Source of the DNA: Trogon surrucura
Taxonomy: Eukaryota; Chordata; Aves; Trogoniformes; Trogonidae
Reading direction: 5' to 3'
Assembly: GCA_020746105.1 (NCBI GenBank)
Contig: CM036619.1
Span: 4,494,561-4,558,560 of the forward strand
Length of the DNA: 64,000 nucleotides
Part shown: positions 47,568 to 61,039 of the stretch, piece by piece
Numbering within the stretch: position 1 is the stretch's first letter
How the letters are laid out: each line of letters opens with the position of its first letter
Program-made: the position numbers and the translations under genes
The notes under the pieces: generated by a model
What the model was told of the DNA's origin: nothing
Database searches by the model: none
What the model saw: the letters and a program-made list of their open reading frames with translations, nothing else

Positions 47568-50500
47568 GTCACAGTTTCATCATCCGCCTCCAGATTACTG
47601 AGTAAAAAGCGTTTTAACGAAGCAAACTTTCCACAAGTAGAGACTGAATTACCTGGAAGCCAGAGCTGCAGCTTTGCTTTATGTAATGTCAAAACTCAGA
47701 CATTACTGTGGCAGGCAGGCTTCAGAAACAGTTTCCATGCTCAGCTCAAGAAGCCTTAACACACTTCCAGAGCAAAACTGCCTCTTGCCACAGAAACGCT
47801 GATGAATAAAAAGAATCGGTCCCTGCGGTGGCCTGGTTCTGTCCTTGGTGTCAGTTTTGTCCTTGGCAAGCATCCCACCGTGAGGCAATGCAGTCTCTCG
47901 TAATACACCGATAGATTTTGTACAGCTTCTGCTCAGATTGTCTTAACCTTGAATTTCTATATTCTTCTGGATCCCAATTTGTGTTCTTTCTGGCTCAAGT
48001 GATAAACTGAGCTGGATCGCTTTCTACGTGTTCTCATGTATAGACTGTTTAAAAACACAAATTTCCTCCTTTTATCAGTTGTGCTGCTCTGTAGACAATG
48101 GTCTTTCAATAATTCAGTCTGTTGGAATTGAGGACCCGCAGGATAATCTGCAAATTCCCAGAATATCCTGCTGGCTTTAAATGAACTCTTGATCGGGAAG
48201 TGTTTTAATACCTCTTATAAATGTTGTATCTGGACACGTCTAGAAATACTAAAGTGTTTCTTTGGAGAATGGAGATCAAGCTCACACAGTTTATGTAGGC
48301 AGCAGGAAAATCAACGTTAAATTACATGCTCTAAAATTAGTGTTAAACTTTGGCGCTCTAGGAGGAATCTTCACAAATCTAAAACCCAGCAGAATGCCTC
48401 GTGTGTTCAGATAAATGATTGTTTACCAGAGCTGATCGGTTGTAGTGGATACGGTTGCAGCATTTGCTGTGTTTTCTTTGCCTGATTTGGAAAGTCAGGC
48501 GTAGTGTCTCACCAAGCCAGACATTTTCTGGCAAGGAAGAGTCATTACAGGCATACCTGCTGTCTTATATGGACTATATCAGGTGACTTTAAAAAATGAT
48601 TGTTTATCGTACTCATGATGCAATTTAAACAATTCCTGTAGCGACGGGATGGCGCTGCAGCCTCGGAAACATCTGACCTGGTGGTTTGTTCCAAGCTGCA
48701 ACAGAAACGAAGAACAGATGCACGGTGCTCTCTTCCTTCTTTCTCCCCTTGAGTCATTATTTTGTAAAAATTTATGAAAATAGGTTTCTGGTTGCTAGAC
48801 TTGAGTGTCAGTTTATCACCTCTGGAGTGGTTGTGCACTCTGTCTACCTTTTTGGAAAAATTATTTATTCGCAAGGTTTGTTTTTTTTCCCCTGGGGGAT
48901 ATGTATTCCTAATATTTATGCCTTTGCAACAGAAACCAAAGGGTGCTTACTTTATACTGACTTTAGAAGAAAAAGCTTTGTCATCTGTCTGAGGTGAAAA
49001 TGGAGTTTGAAATTTTTTCTCTCATTTTTGGTTCGACAAATAACAAGAAGCAAGAAACACGGCTTTGAAACCCAAGCTGGCTACTGCCTCCAAGCTCATC
49101 GTGAGCACCACTGTGGACACCCCCTCCCAAGAGATTTTTCTGGGTCCCCCCCAAAATACAGACGTGCTGTATAACGGGGGAGAAAGTGAAGAAGTGCATG
49201 TGGAGCTTTCAGGGTGTTTTAGGACAGAATGATAAAGTGAGGTGATATAATCAGCTGAGTGTGACTCTGTCTCTGTAATTTAATTAAGGAGGAGTCTTAA
49301 CAAGTGCTCTCTCCTTCTCTGAGCTAGTCAAAGTCATGGGTCATAAATCCTGTGCCAGGGACTCCCTGGGTTTGGATAGCAGTCAGTGTGTGCGAGAGGT
49401 TACAGAGATAAATGAAGGGGAAGGTTGTTTTTCTGGTCTGTGGATTCCCACCCCACTGACGTGGCTGGTGTTTAAAATACATTTTCAAGTGGTTTTAAGC
49501 TGTAACCTTCAGGGGAGGGATTCAGGACAACCTTCTCTGTGTTGGGTATGAAAGGATTGGCCAATTCAAGCTTGAAAGTTATTTAGGCTTCAATCTTATA
49601 AATTATTTAGGTTTCCTTGTTAGATGCCTGAATAATGGTGTGTTGCTGACTACACCTATAACTCATACATATAACTTGTTACCTTGTTCTATAAGTTCAA
49701 AGGACAAGAAGGAGGTGACAAGCAGAGTGATGTAAAAATTGCTTTTCGTAGTATGATAAAAACACTTGTTCTGGTTGTTCGGAGAAGAGTTTGGTTCTAC
49801 TTTGTCCCTGTTAGGGCCCAGTTCTCATAATTTGCTCGTTTGGAAAGGAAATGTTAGCTGTCTTATTTGATAGCGTGTTCATCTTGTTTAACTTCAGATT
49901 TTATGGGTAAATTTATCCTTCCGTGCGTAGCCTCGCTGATTGTGAAACATTAACACGTGCCGTTAAAGACTGCATGGAAGAGACTCTGCGGTAAGAAGTC
50001 TTTTTCATCTTGCGTGATTACATTTTATTTCAAACTATCCGTTGCAGTTATTTGGTGCAAAATGACCCCATGGATCTCATTAACCACCACGTAGAAATCC
50101 AAGTCGTGTCATTTTTAAACAGCTCGGGGCGGGGGAGCCTCTCCTCCGGGACGCGGTAAGTGTTCTTTGGAGCGCTGCTTGAGCCTTGGGGGTTAAGTTC
50201 TGCTCTAGTTACCAAAATGTACCCTGTGTGCAGCTTTGTGGTATCACCCTGCAAGCTCAAAATAGTGAAATCAAGATTTTTATACAGCTAGAGTTCAGAA
50301 GACTTGACTGTGTGAAAGCAGTTTGGCTTCTAAGTCTCTCCGGTACACGTGTGGAACGTGTTCCGTGTAAGTTAATGTTCAAGCCAAAACATACAAGTTT
50401 AAAGAAGGCAGCGTGTAGGAAAGTTTGAGGCAGGCTGCATAAATACCAGCTTTTTAATCACCCCCTATAATTTCAACCGAGAGGATGGTTTCTGTGATGC

Positions 50501-52689
50501 TTTACAAGGCAGGCAACTGGTGGCATCAGGAGCTGTAGAGGAAGACCACTTTTGGGTAGAAAAAGAACCCCCACTCGATTAAAATTCTCTATGATAAGTC
50601 TTGTTACCAGCATTTGTGTGTCTAGAGATTGTTGAAACAACCAATGAACTGCAGAGTTTTCTGTAGAGCAATAGTCTACAGGGAAAAACCACGGCTGCGA
50701 ACTATGACCTGCAGTTCGTTTGTTGAAGCAAATAGGAAAAGCACTAATAGGATTTATGTTTCACTTGATATAGCCACATGAGGAATTAACCTCAATAAAG
50801 GCAACTGCGTAGAGGAACGCAGCTTCTCTTTGGGAGCTTAGTATGGGTTATTTTCAAAATTCCACTGTTGGTTGGGGTTTTTTTGTTGTTAAGTATACAA
50901 TGAATAATGAGTTAGAAGAATCGATGTAGTTGTTTGTGTGTAATTCAGCAACGCTTTTGAAATAGCAAATAATTGAAGCGGGAATGCAGTGTTCCTGTTC
51001 TTCATTGACTTCCAGCTCGTAGGGTTTCCCAGTAGCACAGTTGTGACAAAAAATGATCACAGGCAGAGTGTTTATTCCTGTCGTGAACAAACCTGTAGTC
51101 CTCAAGACTTTAGAAAGGCCAGAAGGTTGATTTTACAGCGTGGTAACAATTAACAATACGCTTTTTGTAAGCCTGTTGTGAGAACGGTGGCTGGTTGGGA
51201 GGCTTTGAGTATTGACAAGGGGAGTAAAGCATTTGGAGGCTGCATGGCATGAATGGCCTGAGGAGTATAGGTAAGATCAATTCAGCTTTTCTCCCCCCAC
51301 ACACTGACAAGTTTGGGCATTTCTAGGTGGGGAAAAAGGGCTTTTAGAACGTGAGGTTTGTGTGAGGTGCCTGTAATGTTTATTAGCTATTATATGTTTT
51401 TGCGTAGGGGTAGGGTAGGGTAGTTACAGAAGGAACTGTCTGCACCACGTACTGACCCTTAAAAGAACTATGCAAGTGCAATCCCAGCTGAAATTTAAAG
51501 ATCAACTGTCTGGTCAGTAATCCCTGGGAAGATGAAGGTTCTCAGATGGTATCTGCAGGGGTACACGGGCCAGAAAACCTTCTTGAGTCACTATTTTCAC
51601 GTGGCTTCCAAGCGTCTAGTCAAGCCTGAGAATTGAGGAAGAGGAGGGTGTTTTTTATGACTGCACAAAGACAAGCTCCTCGCGTCCCACTCTGCTGTAT
51701 GCTTGTACTGTATTTTCTAATACACAAAACTTGAGGCTGGAAATGAACTGTTTTCTTTGCCGCTTGCAATTCTGGGGAGCGAGTGTCGTGCCAACCATAC
51801 TTGACCTGGCTCCCTGCTCGATGAAAAATACTCTTTTTTTACTACTTTTGAGTCTGTTTGCCTTCCTTTTTTCGAGTCCTGTTCCTGGATACGCTGACCA
51901 GATGCCATGCTGGGCTAAGTATATGCCAGTCATTTGTTTGGCGCTGTGAACCAGATCCTTTGTGGCTTCCTAAGGGTTTGTGGGGTAGAACGGACACATC
52001 GGGAGTGCTGGAATGGGAGCATAGTGTCTGGGTGATGCCTTCTAGCCCGGTGTTTGCTAGAATGGTAGTTTAAAGTCTTAACTTTGAACAAGTCTCATAA
52101 TTTAGGATGTCCTAGCCATGCTCTTCCTCTTGCCCTCTACTAGTTATGTTAACCATGCTTCTACCTGCCCTTGAACTTGGGTTAGAGCAGTGCAGAAGGG
52201 TAGTCAAAGCTCCCCTTCGACACAAAATCCTTTTACCCCAGAGCAGCCCTGGACCAGAGCCCCCAAGCAAGGGTTCAGGTGATGCCTTGTGATGCTGCTG
52301 GGCAGCCCCGTATTGAATAGGTCCCCATTAAGCAAGTGTGATTTTAATTGAAAAACTTGTTTTTAAGCAGAACAGGAAAGTTGTTCATCAACCAGATTTT
52401 TTTTTTTAAGGGGTGAGAGGGAGTTCAGCCTAGGTTGAGCACGGATTTCAGCATTAACATTTCAGGTTTGGCTCTATTTGGAGGAAAAAAAAAAAAACCA
52501 CCTAGGTGTTAACTCCAGTTTTTGGTTAGTATTTGGTTCAGCTGTATAAGTAGACGGTCATATTCCGGGGTATTAATGTGTTAATCGCTGCAACAAAAGC
52601 TCTGCTGTTGATGAACGGAACAGGCTTGCGAGTTGGTGCTGAAAGGTTTTCTATTGTATATGTAAGAGTCTCTGGAGTTTGGGGATTTT
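47568..52689. other. Intronic stretch, nothing recognised
   Basis: AT-rich intron sequence without recognised genes or CR1. A GGGGTAGGGTAGGG run lies near 51410; it has only three G-runs, so it is not a complete G-quadruplex motif. Short poly-T and poly-A tracts lie at 52400-52410 and 52480-52497. Confidence 0.45.
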
Positions 52690-53070
52690 TAAAGCGCGTT
52701 TGAGCCGAAGTGCCTCCGTTTTATAAATCTGCCAATATTCCAGAAGCGCTGACGAAAATCCCCATTGAGCTTCGGATAAACTGGGAGGCCGCGTATCTTC
52801 AGGCGACGCGTGTCACCGTAATTGATGTCTAATTTCGCAGCGAGGCAGCGCGGTGAAGTGCTGCAGCGTTACGTAATGCGCGTGGAGCCGAAGTGGGGCA
52901 TCGTGTACAGCTGATGCATTTTAATTACAGCCCGTAAAGGCAAGGGAAGGATTAGTGTGGCAAAACAATTTATCGATTGCTGCATTCATATACGTGCCCG
53001 CGTGCGTTTAGACCCTTGCGAGCGGTGGGAAATGGGTGCGAGCGTCGTTCCGTGTGACCTTTGAGTCCGT
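52690..53070. promoter_or_regulatory. Intronic CpG-dense block, candidate enhancer or promoter
   Basis: About 35 CpG dinucleotides fall in roughly 380 bp, inside an intron otherwise depleted of CpG. Embedded motifs include TTACGTAA (PAR-bZIP/NFIL3/C/EBP type, near 52869), TTTAATTACA (homeodomain type, near 52920) and AACAATTTATCGATTG (SOX/FOX and ONECUT/CUX-like words, near 52965). CpG retention suggests an unmethylated regulatory element. No TATA box or clear splice donor identifies a promoter, so an enhancer is the simpler reading. Confidence 0.45.
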
Positions 53071-53173
53071 CTGTACCTGCAGCTCGTTTAACTGGCCAGC
53101 AACAGGAGATGGTGTTTGCAGCCTGGGAATAAATACACTGACATTGTGAAGTTACTCTTGAGTGATTATACTG

Positions 53174-53201
53174 ATATATATGTATGTATGTATGTATATA
53201 C
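53174..53201. repeat. TA/TATG microsatellite
   Basis: Short alternation of TATA and three to four TATG units (GATATATATGTATGTATGTA then TGTATATAC). A second short TA run lies at 53316-53325. Confidence 0.85.
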
Positions 53202-56200
53202 AGACACATATAGAGCTGAATATAACCTGTGTTTTTCTGGGATCGTGAAGAACGTTCTCAGCTTCTTATTTGATGTGGTATCCCTAAAACTGCTCTTAAG
53301 TTAAGTTAAAAAAAATATATATATAATGATTACTGGCAGTTCAGCATGCTGGAAGTTGCCTCAGATTTAATCTATATTCAGTTTCAGCTCATCAAGCACT
53401 GTGATGCAAATTTCTTATTAGTGTCAAAGTGAGATATCTCTAAATACTTGTTGGTAAGTGGGAGAGGAAGAAAAGTTGAAAACAAGTTTCTCAAGAGCCA
53501 GAAAGGATGACACAGATAATCTAGAAAACTCCAGTGAATGAATTTCATCAGTCAATGCGAGCTCTTGGCAGCGTTTCGGTTCCTTGTCTTCTCTGGAGCT
53601 TAATTACCTGCCGCAGCACGGAGAAGGCTTGTTTGCCACTCGCGGTGTTTGAATATAAAAGGTTCGGCTTCTGGCTTAAGTAAACCCGGCACTTGTCCCA
53701 GCTCCGAATGGACCCTGGCAAAACCAAATTCTGTCGTTTTGGTGCGGATGGAATTCTGTGCAACCTAAGCTGCTAAAAGCATTTTTATCATAGGGAAAAA
53801 AATCTGCAACGACAATTGATTCTTTGGGATTTCCCTGAGCAGGGCCTGTGCTATTGCCTTTGATTTCTTCTCTTCAGTGTTTATGTCTGTTAGCAATTGC
53901 CCAATGTATTGCAGAAGTAGAAAACTGGGTTGTTTTAAGGGCAGTAAGCTAGAAATAATCTTCTACCTGAATTACTGCAGGTTGCTCCTGTGGAAGTAGG
54001 TTAGTAGGAGGGGTAGAAACTTTAAAATAAATAATTAAAGCTTTAAAAGCTTTACTTGACGGCATTTGTGATCACACTAAAAGGAAAACCATATTTGCCT
54101 GCCTGCAGATCAGGGCGTGTGTTCTTTCTTCGATGCCTCAGACCCCAGCTGTTCTCAGGCTTTTGCTTCCCTTCTGCACTTTCCACACATACTTTTGGCT
54201 CCTTTCTCTTAACGTATGCTTCTCTTCCCTGACACGGCGATGCAAAACTGGGTTATAAACTAGAAATTGTCAGGGAAGCCGCATAAACCTTTCTACAACT
54301 TTGGCAGAATGACGGTGGAGCAGCGGAGCTTAATGAAACGCTGATGACTCCCACGGTTGCCAAATATGTGGAGGGGAGGACAGTTGGAGGAGGTTGGAGG
54401 CAATAATTGAGCGGAGACAGAATACGGTAAAACTGCGTGATGAAATCCTTTTGCAGGCCTGTCACTCATTTCCTTAATTCCATTTTTCAGAGGTGTTATT
54501 TAACCCACCGTGGTTGCTGCTGGCGTGCTGTCGCACGGATAATTTCAAAAGCTGTCGCTTTACCAAAAGGCAGAATAGCTCTGCCAGAACGGGATATAAC
54601 TCGTCTACAGCTTGAAAAGACCTCCAGAACTCTGAAACATTGCACAAATATTTCCATACTGAAGCTGTTGACGAGGAGGAGCATTGCTTTTTTACCAGTT
54701 AGGTGCTGATCTTTCAAACTGGGTGACTCTAGTCTACCTTTAGGCATGGTGGGTAATAGTTGTAATAGTTTCCAAATTTGGGGAAGCTGTTTCTGTTTTA
54801 AAAGTGTGTGTGTCCACATCTGACTACTAAGGAGATTTAAAATGTGAAATACAAGTTTTAAGGCGATATTGGGCGTTTTTTTTTCCAGCATCTCTAGCCT
54901 AATGACAGCTTTTTCATATTCCAGTTAATTATTTGTTCATATACCTCACATCTAGATCCACCTTTCTCTTCCCTGCAAAGTGTCTCTGTGGCCCCGTGGA
55001 TTTTTCCAGGTGCATTCAGGGTGGGCTGCAGCTGACTTTTTTGCTGGTACCTCTGGATAGAATTTTCTCTGTTTCACCTTTGGGATGTCGATCCTTTGAA
55101 GGACCACACTTTTTACGTCCTCGACATACTCCTGTTAATTATTTGTGATCTTATCATGCCCCTCTGTGCCAATAACCCCCTCCAAATGGAGGAATCGGGC
55201 TTTACCCCTCCACTCTCAGGTCCCGCAACTGATTCCTCCTTTACCCCAAGGAGGCAACTCCATCTTTGCTTCATATCATCGGGAGCTTGAACAGAGGAAC
55301 TGAGAGAAGCCGAGAGCCCGGCACTGCCCGACATCCCTGCGGACCAGAGCGGAACGGGGAGGGGGAAGGAAAGGACACGCTTCTTGCAAGTGAGTGATAG
55401 TTTGTGCTCCAGAAAAATACATTTCAGATTGTGGAGCTGCACGTCCTCCTGCCTGTAAGATGCATAGAATGTGCTGACAGCCTGTGAACGTTGCGGGCTA
55501 AGCAGAGGAGCTCTGATTTGACAGGAGCAAGAAGGATTTCAGGATGTGAATTTTACCAGTGGGAAGATTGACGTTTCGACGTTACTCCTGCTTTATGTGG
55601 TGTTTATTGCAATAGGTCATTTCTGAGACTCTGAGTGAATAAGGACGCCTGACGGCTTGAGAGACTCTCAGTTTGATGTAGAAAGCTATCGGCAATTATA
55701 ATCCTCTCGGTACAATTTCATTCTGAGTTTTTCCACCTGCTCTCTCACAACTAAATCGAGCCCTGTGATCACACGGACTGGTCAGTATAATTTTTCTCCA
55801 GTGGTGTGCCGTTTGCTGCGTATTCAGAGCAGCTTCAGAACGAGCACTTGGCTTCAAGAACAGTTGTCTTACACAGGCTGGGCAGGGATGATTTAATGAA
55901 AAGCAAAATTTCATTTAAAAATGAAGTCCAGTGCTTCATTTCTTCTCCAATGAGCAACTGTAAGATACTGTGGCGTTAAGGGTGCAAATTAGAGGCCCTC
56001 TCGTCTCGTGTATGATATCAGTCGCGCTTAAAATTGTTTCCTTCTTAAAAGCTTGTACTCCCGTGTTTGAAAGCTGCTCAAATTGTGATAACCAGGAGAA
56101 ATTACTGTTCTTTTTCATAGCCCTTCCCTGTTGGTCAGCATCTCTGTTTCAGTCCAGAAGTTAGAAGGTGCTTTTTCAGGAATGCAGTACCCTCAACATC

Positions 56201-56980
56201 TAAATACTGACCGTACCGCAGTAGCGCTCAGACCGCTGGCCAGCTGAACCAGTGGGTGCACAGTTTCAACATATTTTGGCTCAGGTATATTTTTTGGAGC
56301 ACCTCGGAGTCCCACGCGAGCTCTAAGCCATTGGAAGCCCTAAAATCCGAGGGGAGCTAGCGAGAAGCAAAAGGGTTTGGGGTTTGAGGTTTCGTGGCGA
56401 TGCAGTTTGTCAAAACAGGCAGGCGGCTTGTTTGCGCTTTTTCTGGGGGACTCAAACATGTGGCAACTGTATTTTAAATATTAATAGAAATATCATATGA
56501 ATATATATTTATGGGAGGATTGCAGCTGCGTTCTGAAACCCCTTTTCCTCCTGCAGACATTCCAAAGCTCAGACATTTGAGTTTGCTGTGGTTTCTGTGC
56601 TTCTCTTGTAACAAGAGGAGGAGCAGATACTGGCCTTCTAGCTTTTTCACAGCTTTTTCACAGGCATTGCTTTTGTTTGCTGTGCTCTTGAAAAACATAG
56701 TCTAAACAAAGCAGCTTGTATAAGCAGCGCATTTTTAAACAGATCAATGTGCAATATTTTTAGCAGCGCACACAGTGTTTTCTGCAGGGGTGGAATTGTG
56801 GGACACAAAGCGTTTGCAGGGCATTGACAGCTTCTCACGTTCGTTCCGAAATTTGTATGGTGTTTACTTTAAGTGTATAAACAAGTCTCTAGGTGATGAT
56901 TTCTGACAAATGAAAATAGGAGCTTAGCGTCCTATTCCCATATCAGATCTTATTGTTAAGCTTATAAAGAACTATTTTCT

Positions 56981-56998
56981 CCCCCCCCCCCCCCCCCC
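56981..56998. repeat. Poly-C tract (18 bp)
   Basis: Eighteen consecutive C follow ATTTTCT, with TCC after. It is a homopolymer tract and a possible assembly-length uncertainty. Confidence 0.9.
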
Positions 56999-57419
56999 TC
57001 CAATAGAATTTATCAAAAAGAGGTTTTGAATAGAAACTGCTGCATGGGACTTAATCTTTCTTCCATGTAACTCGTGACCTCACGCAGCCCTTAGGCTGAT
57101 GGTGACACAGTGAGCATTTCCTGTGAACGGTGAGCAGTGCTGGTCCCACTATTGTTGGGCACTTTTTTTTTGTCTGGGAAAAAACAAACCCTTATTTACT
57201 AGAAGCCAGTGTCCTGTTTGTTTGTAGCTGGCTGGGAAATGCCATATTACAAGGGTCTCAGTGGCAGTCGTCGCTGCTAACAGAAGCTGTTGTTGTGTTT
57301 TGCTCTTTTTTTCTCACTGATTTGTATGAGACTTCTGAGTCTGCCTTGTGACCTGCTCCAGATTCAGTTCACGGCACAAATACTAACCTTGTTTATCCAA
57401 TATGGTGGGGTTTTTTTTT

Positions 57420-57870
57420 TTCCCTCCTCGGCGTTTCCTCAGATTAGCTGTCAGCAAAAGGCTAAATAATAATCCTGCAGTTATTATTCCTCCCCCAAAG
57501 GCCACCAGGTTCCTTTTCCAAGTCGGCGGACGGCGGCTCGCCCTTAGAGCTGCTACCTGGCAAGGCGAGCGCGGCGGTGGAAAATTACAGACAGAATAAA
57601 GGGACGGCATTAAACTGGTAATGAGACGCAGCTGCTTTGGCCTTCGAGCCCCCGTGCGAGTCTCGGCAGCCTTTCGGTAAAGGCATATGCTGGGTGATGC
57701 TGCTCTTGGCTGTGCAAAGGCAGTCCCAGCCTAGTTACAGCCTGTTCCAGGTGGGTATAACAGCTCACGGCGGCTGGGGCTTTTTGCTTTTTGGCTCGAA
57801 GAGGTTGCGGCGAGGCGGTCATATGGATGACGGGCTTGCTGTGCGGTGCTGCCTTGAAATCCGGTCCAAG
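57420..57870. promoter_or_regulatory. Intronic CpG-dense block, candidate enhancer
   Basis: The left part (57440-57500) is an AT-rich, motif-dense segment with CAGATTAGCTGTCAGCAAAA (contains CTGTCA, a MEIS/TGIF-type core). It also has an inverted repeat AATAATAA-(8)-TTATTATT at 57465-57488. The right part is CpG-rich (CGGCGGACGGCGGCTCG near 57525, GCGAGCGCGGCGG near 57565, then more to 57870). The combination resembles a conserved regulatory element, but conservation cannot be tested here. Confidence 0.4.
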
Positions 57871-60800
57871 CCGGCACCCGTACATCTGTTCTGCGCATCA
57901 GAGGCTGGATGCTGCAGGGCTGCTGGCCCAGCATGTCCCCGTAGCCAAGTTTATTTAAAATACATGATGTATCCGAGTCCTTGCAGCTAAATGGGAGTAC
58001 CAGAAGGAACTTCTTCATGTCAAAATACTCCTTTTGTCTCTTTTCAGCTCCTCCTAGCTTGGATGCCTTAACTGTCTTCCCGTTTGAAAATACTGTATAA
58101 AATGGTGAAGTTTTATAGGTTGAGGAGCATATATATGTATACAAAGAAAGAAACCATTAGCATATGTAATTACCTTCCTCAGCTTCTTAGCATCCTCCAC
58201 AAACATAGTTTCTACAGAGTTTTATTACTGGAGCTCATTTTTGGGAGGCAGCAAACCTCTGGAAGACTGTGGGGGTTTTTTTGTGGTTTTATATGCACGT
58301 ATGCACACACGTATATAGGCACAGTCTCTTTAAGTATTTCAGTTTTGAGTTGTCTTATTTATTTTGCTTCTACTGCCAAGTCATGCACGCCAACCTAAAT
58401 ATGCATATCTTGTATGCAGACATTCAAGATACTAAAACCAGAACAGCCTCTTTTAAGGGGAAAAAAAGTATTTTGGGGTTGGAGTTCTCCTTGTCTGGCT
58501 GGAACTTTTGCATTTCTCTGAAAATGTCTAGCGCTAAAGCAAACGTACTCTTGAAACAGTGAAGGTCCTGTAGAGTCAAGTATGAAGCATGAATTTTTCT
58601 GAAGAATATCTGCAAGGTACGTTTTGAAGTCGTACGTCCTGGGACGGTGGAAGTTCTGCTCAGTGCCTCGAAAAGCTCGCTCGTGGAAGACCCGTGGTAG
58701 AAGTTGAGTGTGAGCTTTGCAAAAGTTTGACCTTCCAGCAAGAGCGCTGAGCGCCGGCGTCAGAGGTGATGACTGAATCTGGACGGAGAGAGGCAGCTCT
58801 TCTAGGCACCAAAACTGTTGTCTTGCAGAGTTTTGGGCTTATCAGTAGCACAACTCAACTTGTATAGAAAGCAAACGCAAAGGGAAACTCTGAGTAACTG
58901 ACTTTACTACCCGTTGCTAAAGTGATTTCTCTCTTGGTGTGCCCATGTGTTGTTCAGGTGAGGAACCTGTCGCCTGTCGGACACGCTCAGGAGGGAGTTC
59001 ACCCGCTACAGAAGAATTTTCCCCATGCTGTTTTATTTCAGCTTCCCACCAGGAATCTTCTCTAACCCCACTCAGTTTTCCGCTTGAGCAACCAACTAAA
59101 TTCTAACGTGACGCTATCACAGTTTACACACTTGGAGTAAAGTCACACGCTTCGCTTAATAAATAACTTACTTTGAATTCCGCCTGGCTGTATATAAAAC
59201 ACATCTGATGATTTTATAAACTGCGAGCTTACTCTTGGAATGCGATTGGTAAGAGCCCTGCCACTTCGCTTGTGGAAGTGGTCCTAGAGTGTGACTTCTC
59301 CAGCAAGAGAAAAAGCAGGTTGTGCTCACGTTGATGGCTCCTACCCTCTATACGACCTGTGGGAATTGCTCATGTTTCACTTGAAAGTTACCCCTTTCCT
59401 GTTTACCTGGAGAAGCACTGAAAGCTTTTTAAAAACTCTTCCATTTTTCTTGGCGTGGGGCTATTAATTCTTGTATAGATTTTTATCGTGGCCTCTTTTT
59501 CTAAAGGTATTTTGGCTGGTAAAGAGCAGTTCAATAAAAAAAATACTGAGGTGGTTTGTCTGAAGAAGAAGCTCCAAATGTAATAATCTTAGGGTTTTAA
59601 GTGCGCTTTTTACCATTCCATAAAAGCTACATCCTTAGCTCCATTGCTAAGTCGTTGAGATTTGTGTCTTTTGCAAAGAAAGCCATTTTTAATGTGAATA
59701 TTTGGATTTAGGCTTTTATTTATACTACTTAGACGTCAGGAAGATCGCCCTTTTCAATCGGTGAAGATAAAGCCTCTCAAGAAAGCATTTCAATCTCTGA
59801 CTCATCCAGGGAAAGATAAAGACTCCCTAATTGTAGCCATATAGCAGAGGTTGGGTGAAAACCCTTTTTTCTTTTCTTTTACTTGCCTGTAAAATCAAGC
59901 CAGAATGCAGGCCTTAATCTGATTTTGAGTGCTTACATGCAGAGTTGACCTTGAAAGTTCTGAAGTCAAAGTAACGCTGGCAGTAAAAATCACTGTGTTT
60001 TTTAATAGTCTGAGGACATTTTTATGACAGTTGGTTAACTGTGACTAGAAAGCACAAAAAATACCCATCTTTCCAAGGGAAAAATGTGCAGTTTTTACAG
60101 TTTGGGGAAACAGATTTGTAAACAGATTTTAATTCTCTTCAGAAGTCATTCTGAATCATCATTTCGAAGGGATTAAGTGTTTCGAGAGCTTTTTTGGTTA
60201 AAATTTGTATATGCCACAGAGAAGCCCCGTCATGGACTGGAGACAAAGTGGTGGCTGCAAGGACAGTGTCCAAGCCCTGTGTCCCTGGATATACACTCCT
60301 GTTGCTTGTTCTAGTGTTTCCTTGTTTCTGCTCATAGTCTCTGTTAAAGCGAGTTTGTTGCCTCAATGGATGTTGGAATATCGAAAGAGAATCTCTTCGA
60401 TATACGTAAAACGGACACAAATGTCTATTTAAGGTTGTTTATTCAGATTAGATAGGATCATGCTTGTAACGCCAGTAACGGAACACTCGCCTGTCTTCGT
60501 CCTCTGTGTTTATTTAAAACAAGCGTATGATTTACTGCAACACCTTCCCAGCATCTCTCGAGTGTTTACTGATGGATGAGCTCGACTGACATGTCCCAGC
60601 TCATAATTCACCAGTCACAACATAAGTCAGAAAAGAAGCTTCTGTTGTCAACATACAACCCTCTTGCAGTGCTACGACGTTAAATTATTTCAGATGTCGG
60701 GTGACGGCTGCCATAAAGCTCAGTGATGCTGGTTGAGCTGTAGCTTCCGACTTTGTTTAGAACCGGCTCGCTGCGGTGACTCGGCGTCACCTCTGACGTG

Positions 60801-61039
60801 AAGCTGCCTCTCGCCAGGACGGCTCCGTGGGGCCAAAACGAGATGGGTATTTACACAGTGCCGTTTCTTCTGTGTCCTGCAGAAGAAAAAGTTCGCCCTG
60901 AACGAATCGTAACGTACCTTTTAGTTTTGTTTGCCTCGAACTAGATGTTTCCTCGTTCTCATTTTTAGTTTTGTTTTAAGGGGACCTTCCCACCTATCTG
61001 CCAGCTCAACATTTGGGTGCCAGTTAAACCCACGGTGCC
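57871..61039. other. Intronic stretch, little recognised
   Basis: No genes or CR1. A modest CpG-rich patch occupies 60690-60910, with a perfect inverted repeat GGTGAC-TCGGC-GTCACC at 60775-60791. Otherwise unremarkable AT-rich intron. Confidence 0.45.

Noticed and set aside
51410-51424. Telomere-like GGGTA repeats / G-quadruplex
   Set aside because: Only three G-runs and a GGGTA rather than GGGTTA unit; too short for either interpretation.
51731-51949. 72-codon + strand frame with a leucine-rich, signal-peptide-like segment inside the SLC45A4 intron
   Set aside because: A competing minus-strand frame covers the same bases and no splice context or homology supports an exon.
54496-54891. 131-codon minus-strand frame in the intron
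   Set aside because: No recognised domain; overlapped by a 90-codon + strand frame, with no splice-site support.
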